Assembly (NCBI RefSeq): GCF_038002345.1
Contig: NZ_JBBOCJ010000001.1
Span: forward strand, 6,386,001-6,450,000
Origin: Paenibacillus sp. FSL M7-0420
GTDB lineage: Bacteria > Bacillota > Bacilli > Paenibacillales > Paenibacillaceae
DNA: 64,000 nt
Direction: 5' to 3'
The position numbers and the translations under genes are program-made. Within the stretch, counting starts at the first letter, position 1. Every line of letters begins with the position of its first letter. This document shows, piece after piece, positions 33,482-42,366 of this stretch. Below the pieces are notes generated by a model. The model was not told where the DNA came from and did not search any database. It saw nothing but the letters and a program-made list of their open reading frames with translations.

Positions 33482-35314
33482 CTACTCCACAGTAACACTC
33501 TTCGCCAAGTTTCTTGGCTTATCAACATCATGGCCCAGGGCTAGAGACGCATAGTAAGCCAGCAACTGCAGGGTAACTACAGACAGTGCAGCAGTCAGCA
33601 GCGGCAGGGTCTGAGGGATTACGAACACCTGGTCAACGGAGCGGAGCAGGTCGTCTTTGTGCTCTTCGTGGGTGATGGCCATGACATGGGCGCCACGGGC
33701 CTTCACTTCTTTGATGTTGCTGACGGTCTTCTCCAGCACGGATTCCTGAGTCGCCAGAGCAATGACAGGAACGCCTTCTTCGATCAATGCCAGAGTACCA
33801 TGCTTCAGTTCACCCGCAGCATAGGCTTCAGAGTGAATGTAGGAGATTTCTTTGAGCTTCAACGAACCTTCCTGAGCTACAGCGTAATCTACGCCGCGGC
33901 CGATGAAGAACAGGTGCTTGTGCTCAGCGATCTGCTCAGCGTAGGCTTTGATCGCGTCTTTTTGACCCAGAATGACTTCAACTTGCTCCGGCAGAGACTG
34001 CATAGCGGCCAGAATCTTGGCAACTTCAGACTCAGACTGTGTACCACGCACTTCAGCCAGATACAGACCCAGCAAAGTGAATGCGATCAGTTGGGAAGTG
34101 TAAGCTTTGGTCGAAGCTACAGCGATCTCTGGACCAGCCAGCGTAACCAGTACACTGTCTGCTTCCCGGGCAATAGAGCTGCCTACTACGTTAGTGATTG
34201 CCAGCACATGAGCTCCGTTCGCTTGACCTTCACGAAGAGCAGCCAGTGTATCTGCAGTTTCACCCGATTGGCTCACTACGATAACCAGTGTCTCTGGAGT
34301 CACGATAGGCGCACGGTAACGGTATTCCGAAGCAATATCATTCTCTACAGGAATGCGTACCAGAGACTCAATCAGGTTACGTCCAACCAGACCGGCGTTA
34401 TATGCAGTACCGCAAGCTACCACCTGGATATTGCGGATGTTCTTGATTTGTTCTTCTGTCAGATTAAGCTCAGGCAGAATGACTTTGTTGCCTTCCGCAT
34501 TCATCCGTCCGCGCATGGTATCGCGGTAAGCCTTAGGCTGCTCGTGGATTTCTTTCAGCATGAAGTGCTCATAACCGCCCTTTTCTGCGGTAACGGCATC
34601 CCAATCGACAGTAATCATTTCCCGAGAAATAAAGTTGCCTTCAATCGTCATCAGTTCGACAGCATCCCGTGTCAATACAGCCATTTCGCCGTCGTTCAGA
34701 ATATATACGTTGCGGGTGTATTCCAGCAGTGCAGGAATATCGGACCCGATAAAGTTCTCGCCTTCTCCAAGACCGATGATCAGCGGGCTGGCTTGCCGTA
34801 CAGCTACCAGCTTATCCGGTTCATATTCAGTCAGTACACCCAGAGCAAACGCTCCGCGCATGTAAGAAATCGCCTGCTGTACAGCCTTAACGATATCTCC
34901 CTTGTATTCACGGGCAATCAGGTGGGAGATGACTTCTGTATCCGTCTCGGAGGTGAAGTGGCATCCTCCGGCAATCAGCTCTTCCTTGAGATCCAGGTAA
35001 TTCTCGACAATCCCGTTGTGTACTACCGAGAATTTGTGAGTGTTGTCTGTGTGAGGATGAGAGTTCTCATCGGATGGCTTGCCGTGTGTTGCCCAACGGG
35101 TATGGCCGATCCCTGCACTGCCTGTCAGCGGTGTCGCGTCCAGACGGGATTCCAGGTTTGCCATACGTCCCTGTGCTTTTACCACCTGCAGACCATCCTT
35201 CGTGAATACGGCAATCCCTGCGGAATCGTACCCGCGATACTCCAGCTTCTTCAGACCCTCTACCAAGATCCCCTGCGAATTCTGATTACCAATATATCCC
35301 ACAATACCACACAT
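33482..35314 (-). CDS. glmS: Glutamine-fructose-6-phosphate aminotransferase GlmS
   Basis: The 610-residue protein begins MCGIVGYIG, whose Cys2 is the glutaminase nucleophile. HTRWATHGKPSDENSHPH, two SIS domains (ACGTAYNAG, VSQSGETADT, GRGVDYAVA) and the C-terminal DKPRNLAKSVTVE complete the family pattern. It makes glucosamine-6-phosphate for cell-wall precursors. The start at the ATG in AATATAATGTG has GGAGG eight bases upstream; a longer frame to 35398 is untranslated leader. Its 3' end is the likely TnsD target. The stop is intact and the coding sequence undamaged by the insertion. Expression is controlled by the upstream ribozyme. Confidence 0.98.
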   Translation of the reverse strand: MCGIVGYIGNQNSQGILVEGLKKLEYRGYDSAGIAVFTKDGLQVVKAQGRMANLESRLDATPLTGSAGIGHTRWATHGKPSDENSHPHTDNTHKFSVVHNGIVENYLDLKEELIAGGCHFTSETDTEVISHLIAREYKGDIVKAVQQAISYMRGAFALGVLTEYEPDKLVAVRQASPLIIGLGEGENFIGSDIPALLEYTRNVYILNDGEMAVLTRDAVELMTIEGNFISREMITVDWDAVTAEKGGYEHFMLKEIHEQPKAYRDTMRGRMNAEGNKVILPELNLTEEQIKNIRNIQVVACGTAYNAGLVGRNLIESLVRIPVENDIASEYRYRAPIVTPETLVIVVSQSGETADTLAALREGQANGAHVLAITNVVGSSIAREADSVLVTLAGPEIAVASTKAYTSQLIAFTLLGLYLAEVRGTQSESEVAKILAAMQSLPEQVEVILGQKDAIKAYAEQIAEHKHLFFIGRGVDYAVAQEGSLKLKEISYIHSEAYAAGELKHGTLALIEEGVPVIALATQESVLEKTVSNIKEVKARGAHVMAITHEEHKDDLLRSVDQVFVIPQTLPLLTAALSVVTLQLLAYYASLALGHDVDKPRNLAKSVTVE

Positions 35315-35534
35315 TATATTTTCCTCCGTCCAATTTATCGTAATTAGGCGCGCATGAGGAAAGAAACGTGCCGTGCGGCATGTTTTGAAGAAAAGCAAAT
35401 ATGATGTTGTCCATTACACCCAACATGATAACCTGTCAATTACATCGTTAGTCACGATTATGCACAGTCTTCTCCTCTGCCGTGGCAGAACCGTCTGCGT
35501 TCCTGCAAATGCGCATACCCATGATTTGTACATC

Positions 35535-35760
35535 TTTAAGTTAGCACCCACAAAAGCGTTGTGTGCAAGGTCGCCCTCGCATTTTCCGCTTCCATTTACG
35601 GCTCTGGTGCATCACCGGGAGGTCCCCGCCGAACATTTCGAACACCTCCACCTCGTCAGCTTACATCTGCCGTGATCCGTTCAGACCGTCCTGCACTGCT
35701 TACACAGCCACCGGTCCTCCCTTCTCTCCCGCGCAAGATCAAGCTCTGGCGCTTGTGTTG
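35535..35760 (-). ncRNA. glmS self-cleaving ribozyme/riboswitch
   Basis: On the minus strand the leader contains the conserved AAGCGCCAGAGCTTG start, with cleavage expected before the G at 35752. The catalytic core AAGCTGACGAGGTGGAGG is followed by TTCGGCGGGGACCTCCCGG, matching the known core elements. Glucosamine-6-phosphate acts as coenzyme: it triggers cleavage, and the mRNA is then degraded. The 3' boundary, in the P4 region (CTTTTGTGGGTGCTAACTTAAAG), is approximate. Another 220 nt lead to the glmS start; I see no gene in them. Confidence 0.93.
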
Positions 35761-35807
35761 CAATAACCTTACGATCCCCGCTTTCCTTCTGGAATGACAC
35801 TTAGTCT

Positions 35808-35836
35808 ATTATATGCACCTCAACCCGTTTTTGCAA
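35808..35836 (-). promoter_or_regulatory. glmS promoter
   Basis: TTGCAA (35831-35836), a 17-bp spacer and TATAAT (35808-35813) on the minus strand give a near-consensus sigma-A promoter. Transcription should start near 35801, about 48 nt before the ribozyme cleavage site, so glmS is transcribed separately from glmM as well as by any read-through. Confidence 0.8.
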
Positions 35837-35908
35837 CGATGTGGCGAAGAAAACCTTTTTCATCCATTTCACACTTTTTCCAAACAGCCATGACCCCATT
35901 AATCATTC

Positions 35909-35945
35909 AGCCGGTGAACGAATCGGATTGATCCATCCACCGGCT
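35909..35945 (-). other. Hairpin between glmM and the glmS promoter
   Basis: AGCCGGTG and CACCGGCT are exact 8-bp arms around 21 nt that can fold further, 28 bp after the glmM stop. No T-tract is present, so it is at best a weak terminator or an mRNA 3' stabiliser. Confidence 0.45.
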
Positions 35946-35972
35946 ACCCGTTCCTGCTACTTGAGTGAGTGA

Positions 35973-37313
35973 TTACACCAGCTCGCGCTGAACCACTTCA
36001 ACAATCTGCCCTACAAAAAGATCCAGCTCCGCCTTATCCGGCCCTTCGGCCATTACACGGATCAGCGGCTCGGTTCCCGAAGGACGCACCAGGACACGCC
36101 CGTTGTCGCCCAGCTTGCTTTCCACTTCTATGATCGCGGCCTCAATGGCCGGATTGTTCGGATAATTGGTTTTGTCCTGCACACGCACATTGACCAGCAC
36201 CTGCGGATACTTAGTCATCATGGACTTCAGTGTGCTTAGCTTTTTGCCGGAAGACTTCATGGTATTCACCAGTTGAATCGCAGTCAGAATGCCGTCACCT
36301 GTAGTATTATAGTCCAGGAAAATCACATGGCCGGATTGTTCCCCGCCCAGATTATAGCCGCCGCGGCGCATCTCTTCCATCACATAACGGTCACCGACCG
36401 CAGTCTTCGCCGTATTCAGCGACAGCTTCTCCGTTGCCTTGTAGAAACCGATGTTGCTCATTACTGTAGATACAATGGTGCCATCCTTCAGCTTCCCTGC
36501 ACGGTTCATCGCATCCCCGCAAATGCAGAGAATGAAGTCGCCGTCCACCTCGTCGCCGTTCTCATCGATAGCGATCAGGCGGTCCGCATCCCCGTCAAAA
36601 GCAAGCCCCAGATCCGCACCATGGCGCAGCACCTCTGCACGCAGAGTCTCCGGGTGTGTGGAGCCGAAGCCGTCATTGATATTAAGCCCGTCCGGCTCCG
36701 CCCCAATGGCAATCACTTCCGCGCCCAGTTCCTTGAACAATCGCGGTGCCAGCTCATAAGCTGAGCCGTGTGCGCAGTCGAGCACCACCTTCGTGCCCTT
36801 GAAGCTCTGGTCGATGGTAGTCTTCAGATACTCCAGGTAAAGGTATTTCGCTTGATCATCGACCCGCAGCGTGCCCAGACCCGATCCTACCGGACGCGGC
36901 AGCTCATCGTGCTCGGCATCCATCAGCTCCTCAATGCGCAGCTCCGTTTCGTCTGTCAGCTTGAAGCCGTCTCCGCCGAAGAACTTGATTCCGTTATCCT
37001 CCACCGGATTATGCGAAGCAGAGATCATCACTCCCGCATCCGCCTTCAGCAATCTGGTGATATAAGCTACAGCAGGTGTAGAAACTACACCCAGACGGAT
37101 CACATCTGCCCCAATGGACAACAAACCCGCTATGAGTGACGATTCCAGCATCGGACCCGAGATCCGCGTATCCATCCCGATGACCACTTTAGGCTTTTCC
37201 ACATTTCCTGCCAGCACATATCCCCCGCAGCGTCCAATACTGTAGGCCATTTCTGCTGTTAATTCACGGTTAGCCACCCCGCGTACGCCATCTGTTCCGA
37301 AATACTTACCCAT
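35973..37313 (-). CDS. glmM: Phosphoglucosamine mutase GlmM
   Basis: The 446-residue enzyme begins [15 protein letters not shown] and carries the phosphoserine loop MISASHNP (active Ser100), the metal-binding FDGDADR near 240 and the C-terminal [12 protein letters not shown]. It interconverts glucosamine-6-phosphate and glucosamine-1-phosphate, the step after GlmS. It follows cdaR on the same strand in the cdaA-cdaR-glmM order conserved in Bacillota, where CdaA, CdaR and GlmM interact. Length and start match the family. Confidence 0.98.
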   Translation of the reverse strand: MGKYFGTDGVRGVANRELTAEMAYSIGRCGGYVLAGNVEKPKVVIGMDTRISGPMLESSLIAGLLSIGADVIRLGVVSTPAVAYITRLLKADAGVMISASHNPVEDNGIKFFGGDGFKLTDETELRIEELMDAEHDELPRPVGSGLGTLRVDDQAKYLYLEYLKTTIDQSFKGTKVVLDCAHGSAYELAPRLFKELGAEVIAIGAEPDGLNINDGFGSTHPETLRAEVLRHGADLGLAFDGDADRLIAIDENGDEVDGDFILCICGDAMNRAGKLKDGTIVSTVMSNIGFYKATEKLSLNTAKTAVGDRYVMEEMRRGGYNLGGEQSGHVIFLDYNTTGDGILTAIQLVNTMKSSGKKLSTLKSMMTKYPQVLVNVRVQDKTNYPNNPAIEAAIIEVESKLGDNGRVLVRPSGTEPLIRVMAEGPDKAELDLFVGQIVEVVQRELV

Positions 37314-37425
37314 CTTTTTTTCTCCTTTTGAATACGCTGCTTCAGCTTAATAAATTATAGTATGAATGATTCGATAATTCGTGTATGTCAGGTACATACA
37401 AATAGACTCGTTCGTGACCGGAAAG

Positions 37426-38880
37426 TTATGTTCCGCCCGTACTGTCAGCATTATTGCCGCTTGCGGGCGGCGTTGGTTCAGCAGTCTCCGGCGGAACATG
37501 TGTCGGCGTCGGGGTCTCCTCTATAATCTCGCCGGTATGCTCCGGGGTTGGCTCTACGAGCGTCTCGTTACCGGATGCAGGCTCAGCACTGGGCTCCGGC
37601 GTAGGCGTGGGGATAGGGCTACTGTCCGGCGCGGCAGTCGCGGCCGGAGCAGCAGGCGCTACCAGCTCCACCTTCGCAACAAGCTGCGAGGCGGTATTCT
37701 GCAGGGTAATGAACCGGGGGAGCGACACCTGCAGCGTAACATCGTAAACACCGGCCGTAAGCCCCCCGGCATCTGCAACCACACTGATGCTATCCTGGTC
37801 GAGCTGGTCCAGCAGCGTTGGCGCACCTGATAGGGTCAGATCCATAGTGGCGCTTCCAGGGTCTAGGATACGGGCTGTCAGCCCGCTGCTGACGCCCTCC
37901 AGCTTAATCGGGATAGCAGAGAGGGTCCGCTGGGTAATCTCCGCCGCAGAGACCGCTACGGTCATGGCTGCAGGCTCAATCTTGCCGGTGCCCTCCGGCG
38001 GCTTAAGCTCCAGCTTCATCTGCTCTGTGCCCGCATTCTTGATAGCGCTCAAATCCAGGACAGCCTCATACGAGGATAAGGTCTTAAGGGTCTCTGCACT
38101 GCCGTATACCGTTACCATATCCTGTTCCGGCGTTACCCTGGACAGCACCAGTGAACCGGGCAGACTGCCGGTGAAGCTGATGTCCAGCGGCAAGGTTTTG
38201 GACGGGAGGGTAACAGGCACTTCTACCGCTACTGTAGAGGGTTCAATGACCGCATCCTCCAGCTCGTTCCCCTTACTGTCCAGAGCGAAGAGCTTCAGCC
38301 GCTTCTCGCTAAAAGTCTCATTCTGCCCCTCCAGCTCCACCTTCCCCTGCACCTTCGCTACCCGTCCAAGATCACTTGCCGGAAGGGTAACCTCTACGGA
38401 TACAGGGTCAATCACAGGGCTGCCTACTTCATAGCCTGCTGCCGGCTCTCCCGTAATATTCAGCGAGACGGGAAAAGACTTCGTCGTCCGCGCCTCGATA
38501 TGCACATTCACCTGATTCGGGACCATAGCTTCCAGGGTTACACCACTCGGAGTCGAATACATCAGCGGAAGCGTGTTATCACCGGGCTTCACATCCTTCA
38601 GATCCAGCCATACCCGATAAGCATCGGAGAATTTATAGGTCAGATCGGACTTTTTGCCCATTACCTCCATCCTGACGCTGTCCACATCCTTGGTCAGTAC
38701 ATAATTCTCACTGTCAAAGCCTTCAATCTCCACTTTGACATTCTCAATCGTCTTCGATTCGTTATTAACCGTAGTCTGGTACGTTGGCGCTGTATCCACA
38801 TGCACAATAGTCCACAGAATAATCCCCAGAGCCAGGGCAAGGATCTTGTTGAAGTTGTTGTTCTTCATCCATTTATCCAT
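37426..38880 (-). CDS. cdaR: CdaR (YbbR-domain) regulator of diadenylate cyclase
   Basis: The 484-residue protein has one N-terminal membrane segment (NFNKILALALGIILWTIVHVD) and then four YbbR repeats, visible as recurring PxxVxVxLP blocks, exposed outside the membrane. It ends in a tail of about 75 residues rich in Pro, Thr, Glu and Ala (from about 405), probably a wall-spanning linker. CdaR modulates CdaA and so c-di-AMP levels. Its start overlaps the cdaA end by 8 bp. The long PT-rich tail is longer than in B. subtilis, as I recall. Confidence 0.92.
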   Translation of the reverse strand: MDKWMKNNNFNKILALALGIILWTIVHVDTAPTYQTTVNNESKTIENVKVEIEGFDSENYVLTKDVDSVRMEVMGKKSDLTYKFSDAYRVWLDLKDVKPGDNTLPLMYSTPSGVTLEAMVPNQVNVHIEARTTKSFPVSLNITGEPAAGYEVGSPVIDPVSVEVTLPASDLGRVAKVQGKVELEGQNETFSEKRLKLFALDSKGNELEDAVIEPSTVAVEVPVTLPSKTLPLDISFTGSLPGSLVLSRVTPEQDMVTVYGSAETLKTLSSYEAVLDLSAIKNAGTEQMKLELKPPEGTGKIEPAAMTVAVSAAEITQRTLSAIPIKLEGVSSGLTARILDPGSATMDLTLSGAPTLLDQLDQDSISVVADAGGLTAGVYDVTLQVSLPRFITLQNTASQLVAKVELVAPAAPAATAAPDSSPIPTPTPEPSAEPASGNETLVEPTPEHTGEIIEETPTPTHVPPETAEPTPPASGNNADSTGGT

Positions 38881-39706
38881 TGTCTTTATTCCCCCTCCGT
38901 TTCCAGAAAGCGGAGCTCTTCTCCATCAGGGGCGAGCTGCTTGCGCTCAGCTCTTGGTGCAGCTTCGAGATTAGGGACTCTTCCTTGATATCCCGGACAA
39001 TTTGTCCATTGATGGCCAGCGAGATCAGGCCGGTCTCCTCAGAGACGACCACAGACACCGAGTCTGCCACCTCACTGATACCGATTGCGGCCCGGTGCCG
39101 GGTTCCCAGCTCCTTGCTGATGAACGGATTCTCCGAGAGTGGCAGGTAACAGGCTGCCGCAGCGATCTGGCCTCCTTGCATAATCAGCGCTCCGTCATGC
39201 AGCGGCGTATTGGGGATGAAGATATTAATCAGCAGCTCGGAGCTGACCTCAGAGCGCATGGCGATCCCGGATTCCGTATATTCATTAAGCCCCGTGGCCC
39301 GTTCGAATACGATCAATGCCCCGATTTTGCGGACAGCCAAATAATTCACGGCTTTAATCACTTCACCGATTAATTTACTGATCTCCTCATCATTCTCCGC
39401 ATTGCGCCCGAAGAACTTGCCCCGGCCGAGCTGTTCGAGCCCCCGCCGCAGCTCCGGCTGAAAAATAATAAAAATCGCGAGTATCCCAAAAGTAAACACC
39501 TGGTTCATCAGCCACCTCAGGGTATACAGATCCAGTAGAGTACTGCCGCCCCAGATGACGACCAGGACCATAATCCCCTTCAGCAGCTGAACCGCCCGCG
39601 TCCCGCGCACCATGTTGAGCACTTTATAGATAATGTAGCTGACAATTAGAATATCAATTATATCTTTAATGGATTCTTTCCATGTAAGGTCGGTAAAGTA
39701 GCTCAT
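38873..39706 (-). CDS. cdaA: Diadenylate cyclase CdaA
   Basis: The 277-residue protein has three N-terminal membrane helices (residues about 10-80) and a cytoplasmic DisA_N cyclase domain with the catalytic LHDGALI near 171 and the RHRAAIG loop near 205. It condenses two ATP to c-di-AMP, which controls potassium and osmolyte balance. I begin at the ATG before SYFTDLTW, with GGGGG upstream; an in-frame start 24 bp earlier is less likely. It is the first gene of the cdaA-cdaR-glmM operon. Confidence 0.95.
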   Translation of the reverse strand: MSYFTDLTWKESIKDIIDILIVSYIIYKVLNMVRGTRAVQLLKGIMVLVVIWGGSTLLDLYTLRWLMNQVFTFGILAIFIIFQPELRRGLEQLGRGKFFGRNAENDEEISKLIGEVIKAVNYLAVRKIGALIVFERATGLNEYTESGIAMRSEVSSELLINIFIPNTPLHDGALIMQGGQIAAAACYLPLSENPFISKELGTRHRAAIGISEVADSVSVVVSEETGLISLAINGQIVRDIKEESLISKLHQELSASSSPLMEKSSAFWKRRGNKDNG

Positions 39707-39854
39707 GGCCGAAAACCCCCGTGATTTCAAATTAACTGGGTTTATGTAAATTGTCTGTTAAGCTTGAATCTTATTCTAGGTTATAACGTTACGCCTCCGG
39801 TTGCAAGTTTGGCGGCTGGTAAATTGATGAACCTGTCATTTCAGGCAACAAAAA

Positions 39855-39881
39855 AGCGCCATCTTTCCGGAAAAAGAGGCG
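39855..39881 (-). terminator. Terminator of the sigW-rsiW operon
   Basis: On the minus strand GCGCCTCTTTTTCCGGAAAGATGGCGC is followed by TTTTTTG. It ends the sigW-rsiW transcript before cdaA. Confidence 0.85.
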
Positions 39882-39917
39882 CAAATGAGTTATCTGCTAC
39901 AAGCGACCAACATTTAG

Positions 39918-40532
39918 CTATCGGTAGGCAACTTCAGAGAACATGTTCGTCACTTTATACCAGATCCAGCTTACGGCTTGGTCTATACTTTTGACTTGCC
40001 CGGAGATATGGGCGGTTGAAGCCTGATACAGCGAGCCGTCGATTACCGTTACGTTCCCGTTGACTTCCCCGTAGACTTGAGTCTTACCGTTCTCCACCGT
40101 CAGATCGCCGGAGATAATTTTGCCGGAGGGTACAATCACCGTATTCCCCTTGATCACAACCTGGTCGAGGTCTGCCCCTCTAACCACAAGCTGCCGATCC
40201 TGATTCCAAAAGGTTACGGAGCTCATCAGCATCACAAGAATGAACATCGACGCCGCCGTCAGGGCCGGATGTCGCTTGATCCAGGTGATGAAGGCTCTTT
40301 CCTTCTTGGGTTTCGGTAATGAATCCATAATCCGGCCAACCAAATCCTCCGAGGCCACAGGTGTCTGGTGCATCAGGGAAAACATCAGCATATCGGTCTG
40401 TTCCAGTTCTTTGAACCTCGCACGGCACTCCGTACAGGATAAAAGATGCTCCTTCAATTCCCTCTGCTGCAGGTCGGGCAAGTCGTCATCCAGGTAGTCG
40501 TGCATCATAGAGACGGCCAGTTTGCATTCCAT
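39918..40532 (-). CDS. rsiW: Anti-sigma factor of the RsiW type
   Basis: The 204-residue protein begins MECKLAVSMMHDYLDDDLP and has the zinc-binding anti-sigma motif H-x3-C-x2-C (EHLLSCTECR, near 31-40). One membrane helix follows (about residues 95-115), then an extracytoplasmic part made of short beta repeats (VVIKGNTVIVPSGKIISGDLTVENG) like polymer-forming bactofilin-type strands. It should hold SigW at the membrane until regulated proteolysis releases it. The ATG at 40530-40532 has AAAGGAT upstream. It lies 99 bp after sigW. Confidence 0.88.
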   Translation of the reverse strand: MECKLAVSMMHDYLDDDLPDLQQRELKEHLLSCTECRARFKELEQTDMLMFSLMHQTPVASEDLVGRIMDSLPKPKKERAFITWIKRHPALTAASMFILVMLMSSVTFWNQDRQLVVRGADLDQVVIKGNTVIVPSGKIISGDLTVENGKTQVYGEVNGNVTVIDGSLYQASTAHISGQVKSIDQAVSWIWYKVTNMFSEVAYR

Positions 40533-40631
40533 AGGAGCCAATCCTTTCATACGTGCTAATTTAGTGCATAAGACTTGCTTAACTTACATACGTCCCTGCA
40601 ATGCAGGAGTTTCATAAAAAATAATCTATTT

Positions 40632-41198
40632 TTACAATTTGGGTCCTAACTTCTTACGTAAAAACTCACGGCCGCGATGCACCCGGGTCTTGATCGTCGT
40701 TACAGGCATATCCAGCACATCGCCGATCTCCTGAAGCGACAAATCCTGCAGATAGCGCAGAATCATAACCGACCTGTACTTCACGGGCAGGCTGTCGATG
40801 GCTTCATAGATGAGTCTCTGTGTCTCCGAGAGCAGCAGTTCCGTCTCCGGGGTCACATTATCGCTCGGAATCATCGAATACCCGTCAATCCCCTCCTGGT
40901 CGTTCATCTCGGCATCCAGGGAATAGGTCGGGCGACGCTTGCGCAGCCGGTCAATGCAGAGGTTCGTGCCAATCCGGTAGATCCATGTCGAGAACTTCTG
41001 CTTATCATCATACCTGTCCAAATTTCTGTAGACGCGCAAAAAAGTCTCCTGAACAACATCCTCCGCCTCATGGCGGTTATTCAGCATACGGTAAGCCAAA
41101 TGATAAATTTTGTCTTTATATAGTTCCACAAGCTCGGCAAATGCCCTTTGGTCACCCTTCAGGGCGAGCTTTGTCAGTCTGCCTTCCAGATTCTCCAC
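40632..41198 (-). CDS. sigW: ECF sigma factor SigW
   Basis: The 188-residue sigma-70 family ECF factor has region 2 (AYRMLNNRHEAEDVVQETFLRVYRN, then STWIYRIGTNLCIDRLRKRRP) and region 4 (RSVMILRYLQDLSLQEIGDVLDMPVTTIKTRVHRGREFLRKKL). Context next to rsiW, cdaA, cdaR, glmM and glmS matches the B. subtilis sigW locus, the cell-envelope stress regulon. The start is a GTG with GGGGGAG seven bases upstream. I did not find a convincing TGAAAC-N16-CGTA autoregulatory promoter in the upstream 150 bp. Confidence 0.95.
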   Translation of the reverse strand: MENLEGRLTKLALKGDQRAFAELVELYKDKIYHLAYRMLNNRHEAEDVVQETFLRVYRNLDRYDDKQKFSTWIYRIGTNLCIDRLRKRRPTYSLDAEMNDQEGIDGYSMIPSDNVTPETELLLSETQRLIYEAIDSLPVKYRSVMILRYLQDLSLQEIGDVLDMPVTTIKTRVHRGREFLRKKLGPKL

Positions 41199-41438
41199 CT
41201 GTTAACTCCCCCAGACTTGCCGCCCTTGGACTTTCAGCTCTTCGAAGACCACGGTACAAGCATTTAAATCGTAAATCATGTGCTTGCAAAAATCAAGGTT
41301 TGTATTGTTACCTTCTATATAATGTGCTGGAAAAGCTTACTGCGGGACGCTGGCGGCTGATCGCTGAAGGAACCCCCCTCGCCCCCTGGCGGCTGATTAG
41401 TCGGGGGCTGCGCAGAACATTTGGACTTCCGGTCGCTG
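41199..41438. other. Intergenic region upstream of sigW
   Basis: No gene seen. It should contain the sigW promoter. From about 41380 the sequence enters a repeat-like block (GGCGGCTGAT occurs twice, at 41350 and 41393). Confidence 0.5.
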
Positions 41439-41493
41439 TTATTGGCAGATTTCCTGATTAGAACCGCAGGCCGCGGTTGAAATCTGCCAATAA
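41439..41493. repeat. Long hairpin element between sigW and ppc
   Basis: Exact 15-bp arms TTATTGGCAGATTTC and GAAATCTGCCAATAA enclose 25 nt that contain a second hairpin, AACCGC-N5-GCGGTT. Imperfect complementarity continues outward (ATTTGGACT at 41419, AGTTCCAAAT at 41515). The adjacent GAACGCTATCGCTCCTACAG is a phrase I recall from Paenibacillus intergenic repeats. Confidence 0.65.
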
Positions 41494-41758
41494 AGGCGAA
41501 CGCTATCGCTCCTACAGTTCCAAATTTCCGCTTCGCCCCCTCCATCAGCCTGGTTCCCCCCTACTACTGCTACCGCTTTTCTTGTTGCCCAAAGTATATC
41601 TCAGGCAACAATGGGGTGGGGCATGGGCTCGGCCGGGTCCCTGGCCCCCGGCCTCCCTGGAACGGCAAAACCTCCTATCAGATGAAGCATGCCCGTGCCG
41701 TATGCCACTCTTAGGGCGGCACCTCACTTGTTTGCATCCACCTGTTTCATCCTCATTC
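41494..41758. other. Intergenic stretch between hairpin and tandem array
   Basis: No gene with a credible ribosome binding site is seen. The sequence is C-rich on the plus strand, with short proline-like codon strings in all frames, and looks non-coding. Confidence 0.45.
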
Positions 41759-42075
41759 TATTTCTATTCGGTTTTCCGCATACAATTGCCTATAACCCTC
41801 ATGACCACCCAATGTATTCGGTTTTTGGCATACATTGCGCCGGACGGTACTGTGCGGACCCAATGTAATCGAAAAACCGACTACATTGCGCCGGATGGTG
41901 CTGTGCGGTCCAAATGTAGTAGAAAAACCGATTACATTGCGCCAGGTGGCGGTATGCGGACCCACTGTATTTGGCCCATGCGCCTTCACGACCTTTTAAT
42001 GTGTTCGTTTTTTCGCATACATTGACCCATATGCCATCGTGACCGCCCATTGTGTTCGGTTTTCCGCATACAATG
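41759..42075. repeat. 51-bp tandem array of 28-nt stem-loop units
   Basis: Units of CAATGTA-N14-TACATTG type start at 41759, 41810, 41861, 41912 and 41963 (partial), then 41997 and 42048. The 51-bp pitch is broken once by a 17-bp deletion. The loop contains CGGTTTTTNG or its complement, so units alternate in orientation. There is no CRISPR-like constant repeat with unique spacers. Confidence 0.7.
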
Positions 42076-42116
42076 GGCCCGTGCGCCTTCGTGACCGCCA
42101 ATTTCCTATAAAAAAA

Positions 42117-42141
42117 GCCCACCTCCGGCTAGGAGGTGGGC
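42117..42141 (-). terminator. ppc terminator
   Basis: GCCCACCTCC and GGAGGTGGGC form an exact 10-bp stem with a 5-nt loop. On the minus strand it is followed by TTTTTTTATAGG. It lies 226 bp after the ppc stop codon, beyond three hairpin repeats. Confidence 0.9.
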
Positions 42142-42216
42142 GGGAACTTCTGAAGCGCCTTAGGGCCGGCTTCAAAGATTCAAGACCGAGAGATCAAGAC
42201 CTGAGACCGGAAAATC

Positions 42217-42318
42217 AAAACCTTAAAGCGGCTTCGCCGACTTTTAGACCCAAAACCTTAAAGCGGCTTCGCCGACTTTTAGACCCAAAACCCTAAAGCG
42301 GCTTCGCCGACTTTGAAG
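42217..42318. repeat. 35-bp tandem repeat, three copies, downstream of ppc
   Basis: CTTAAAGCGGCTTCGCCGAC and flanks recur at 42221, 42256 and 42291 (one base changed in the third). Each copy can fold as AAAGCGG-CTTCG-CCG(A)CTTT, giving three hairpins in the ppc 3' untranslated region. Confidence 0.75.
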
Positions 42319-42366
42319 AACAAGATCGGTAGAGTAAAGTGCAGCTACGGTGATCAACGCAAACCA

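Noticed and set aside
33659..35347. 562-codon open frame on the plus strand over glmS
   Set aside because: It is an antisense shadow of the clearly conserved glmS gene and has no domain sense or ribosome site.
41753..42122. Repetitive open frames of 78 and 107 codons on the minus strand
   Set aside because: They arise because the tandem unit is 51 bp, a multiple of three. Composition and lack of a ribosome site argue against coding.
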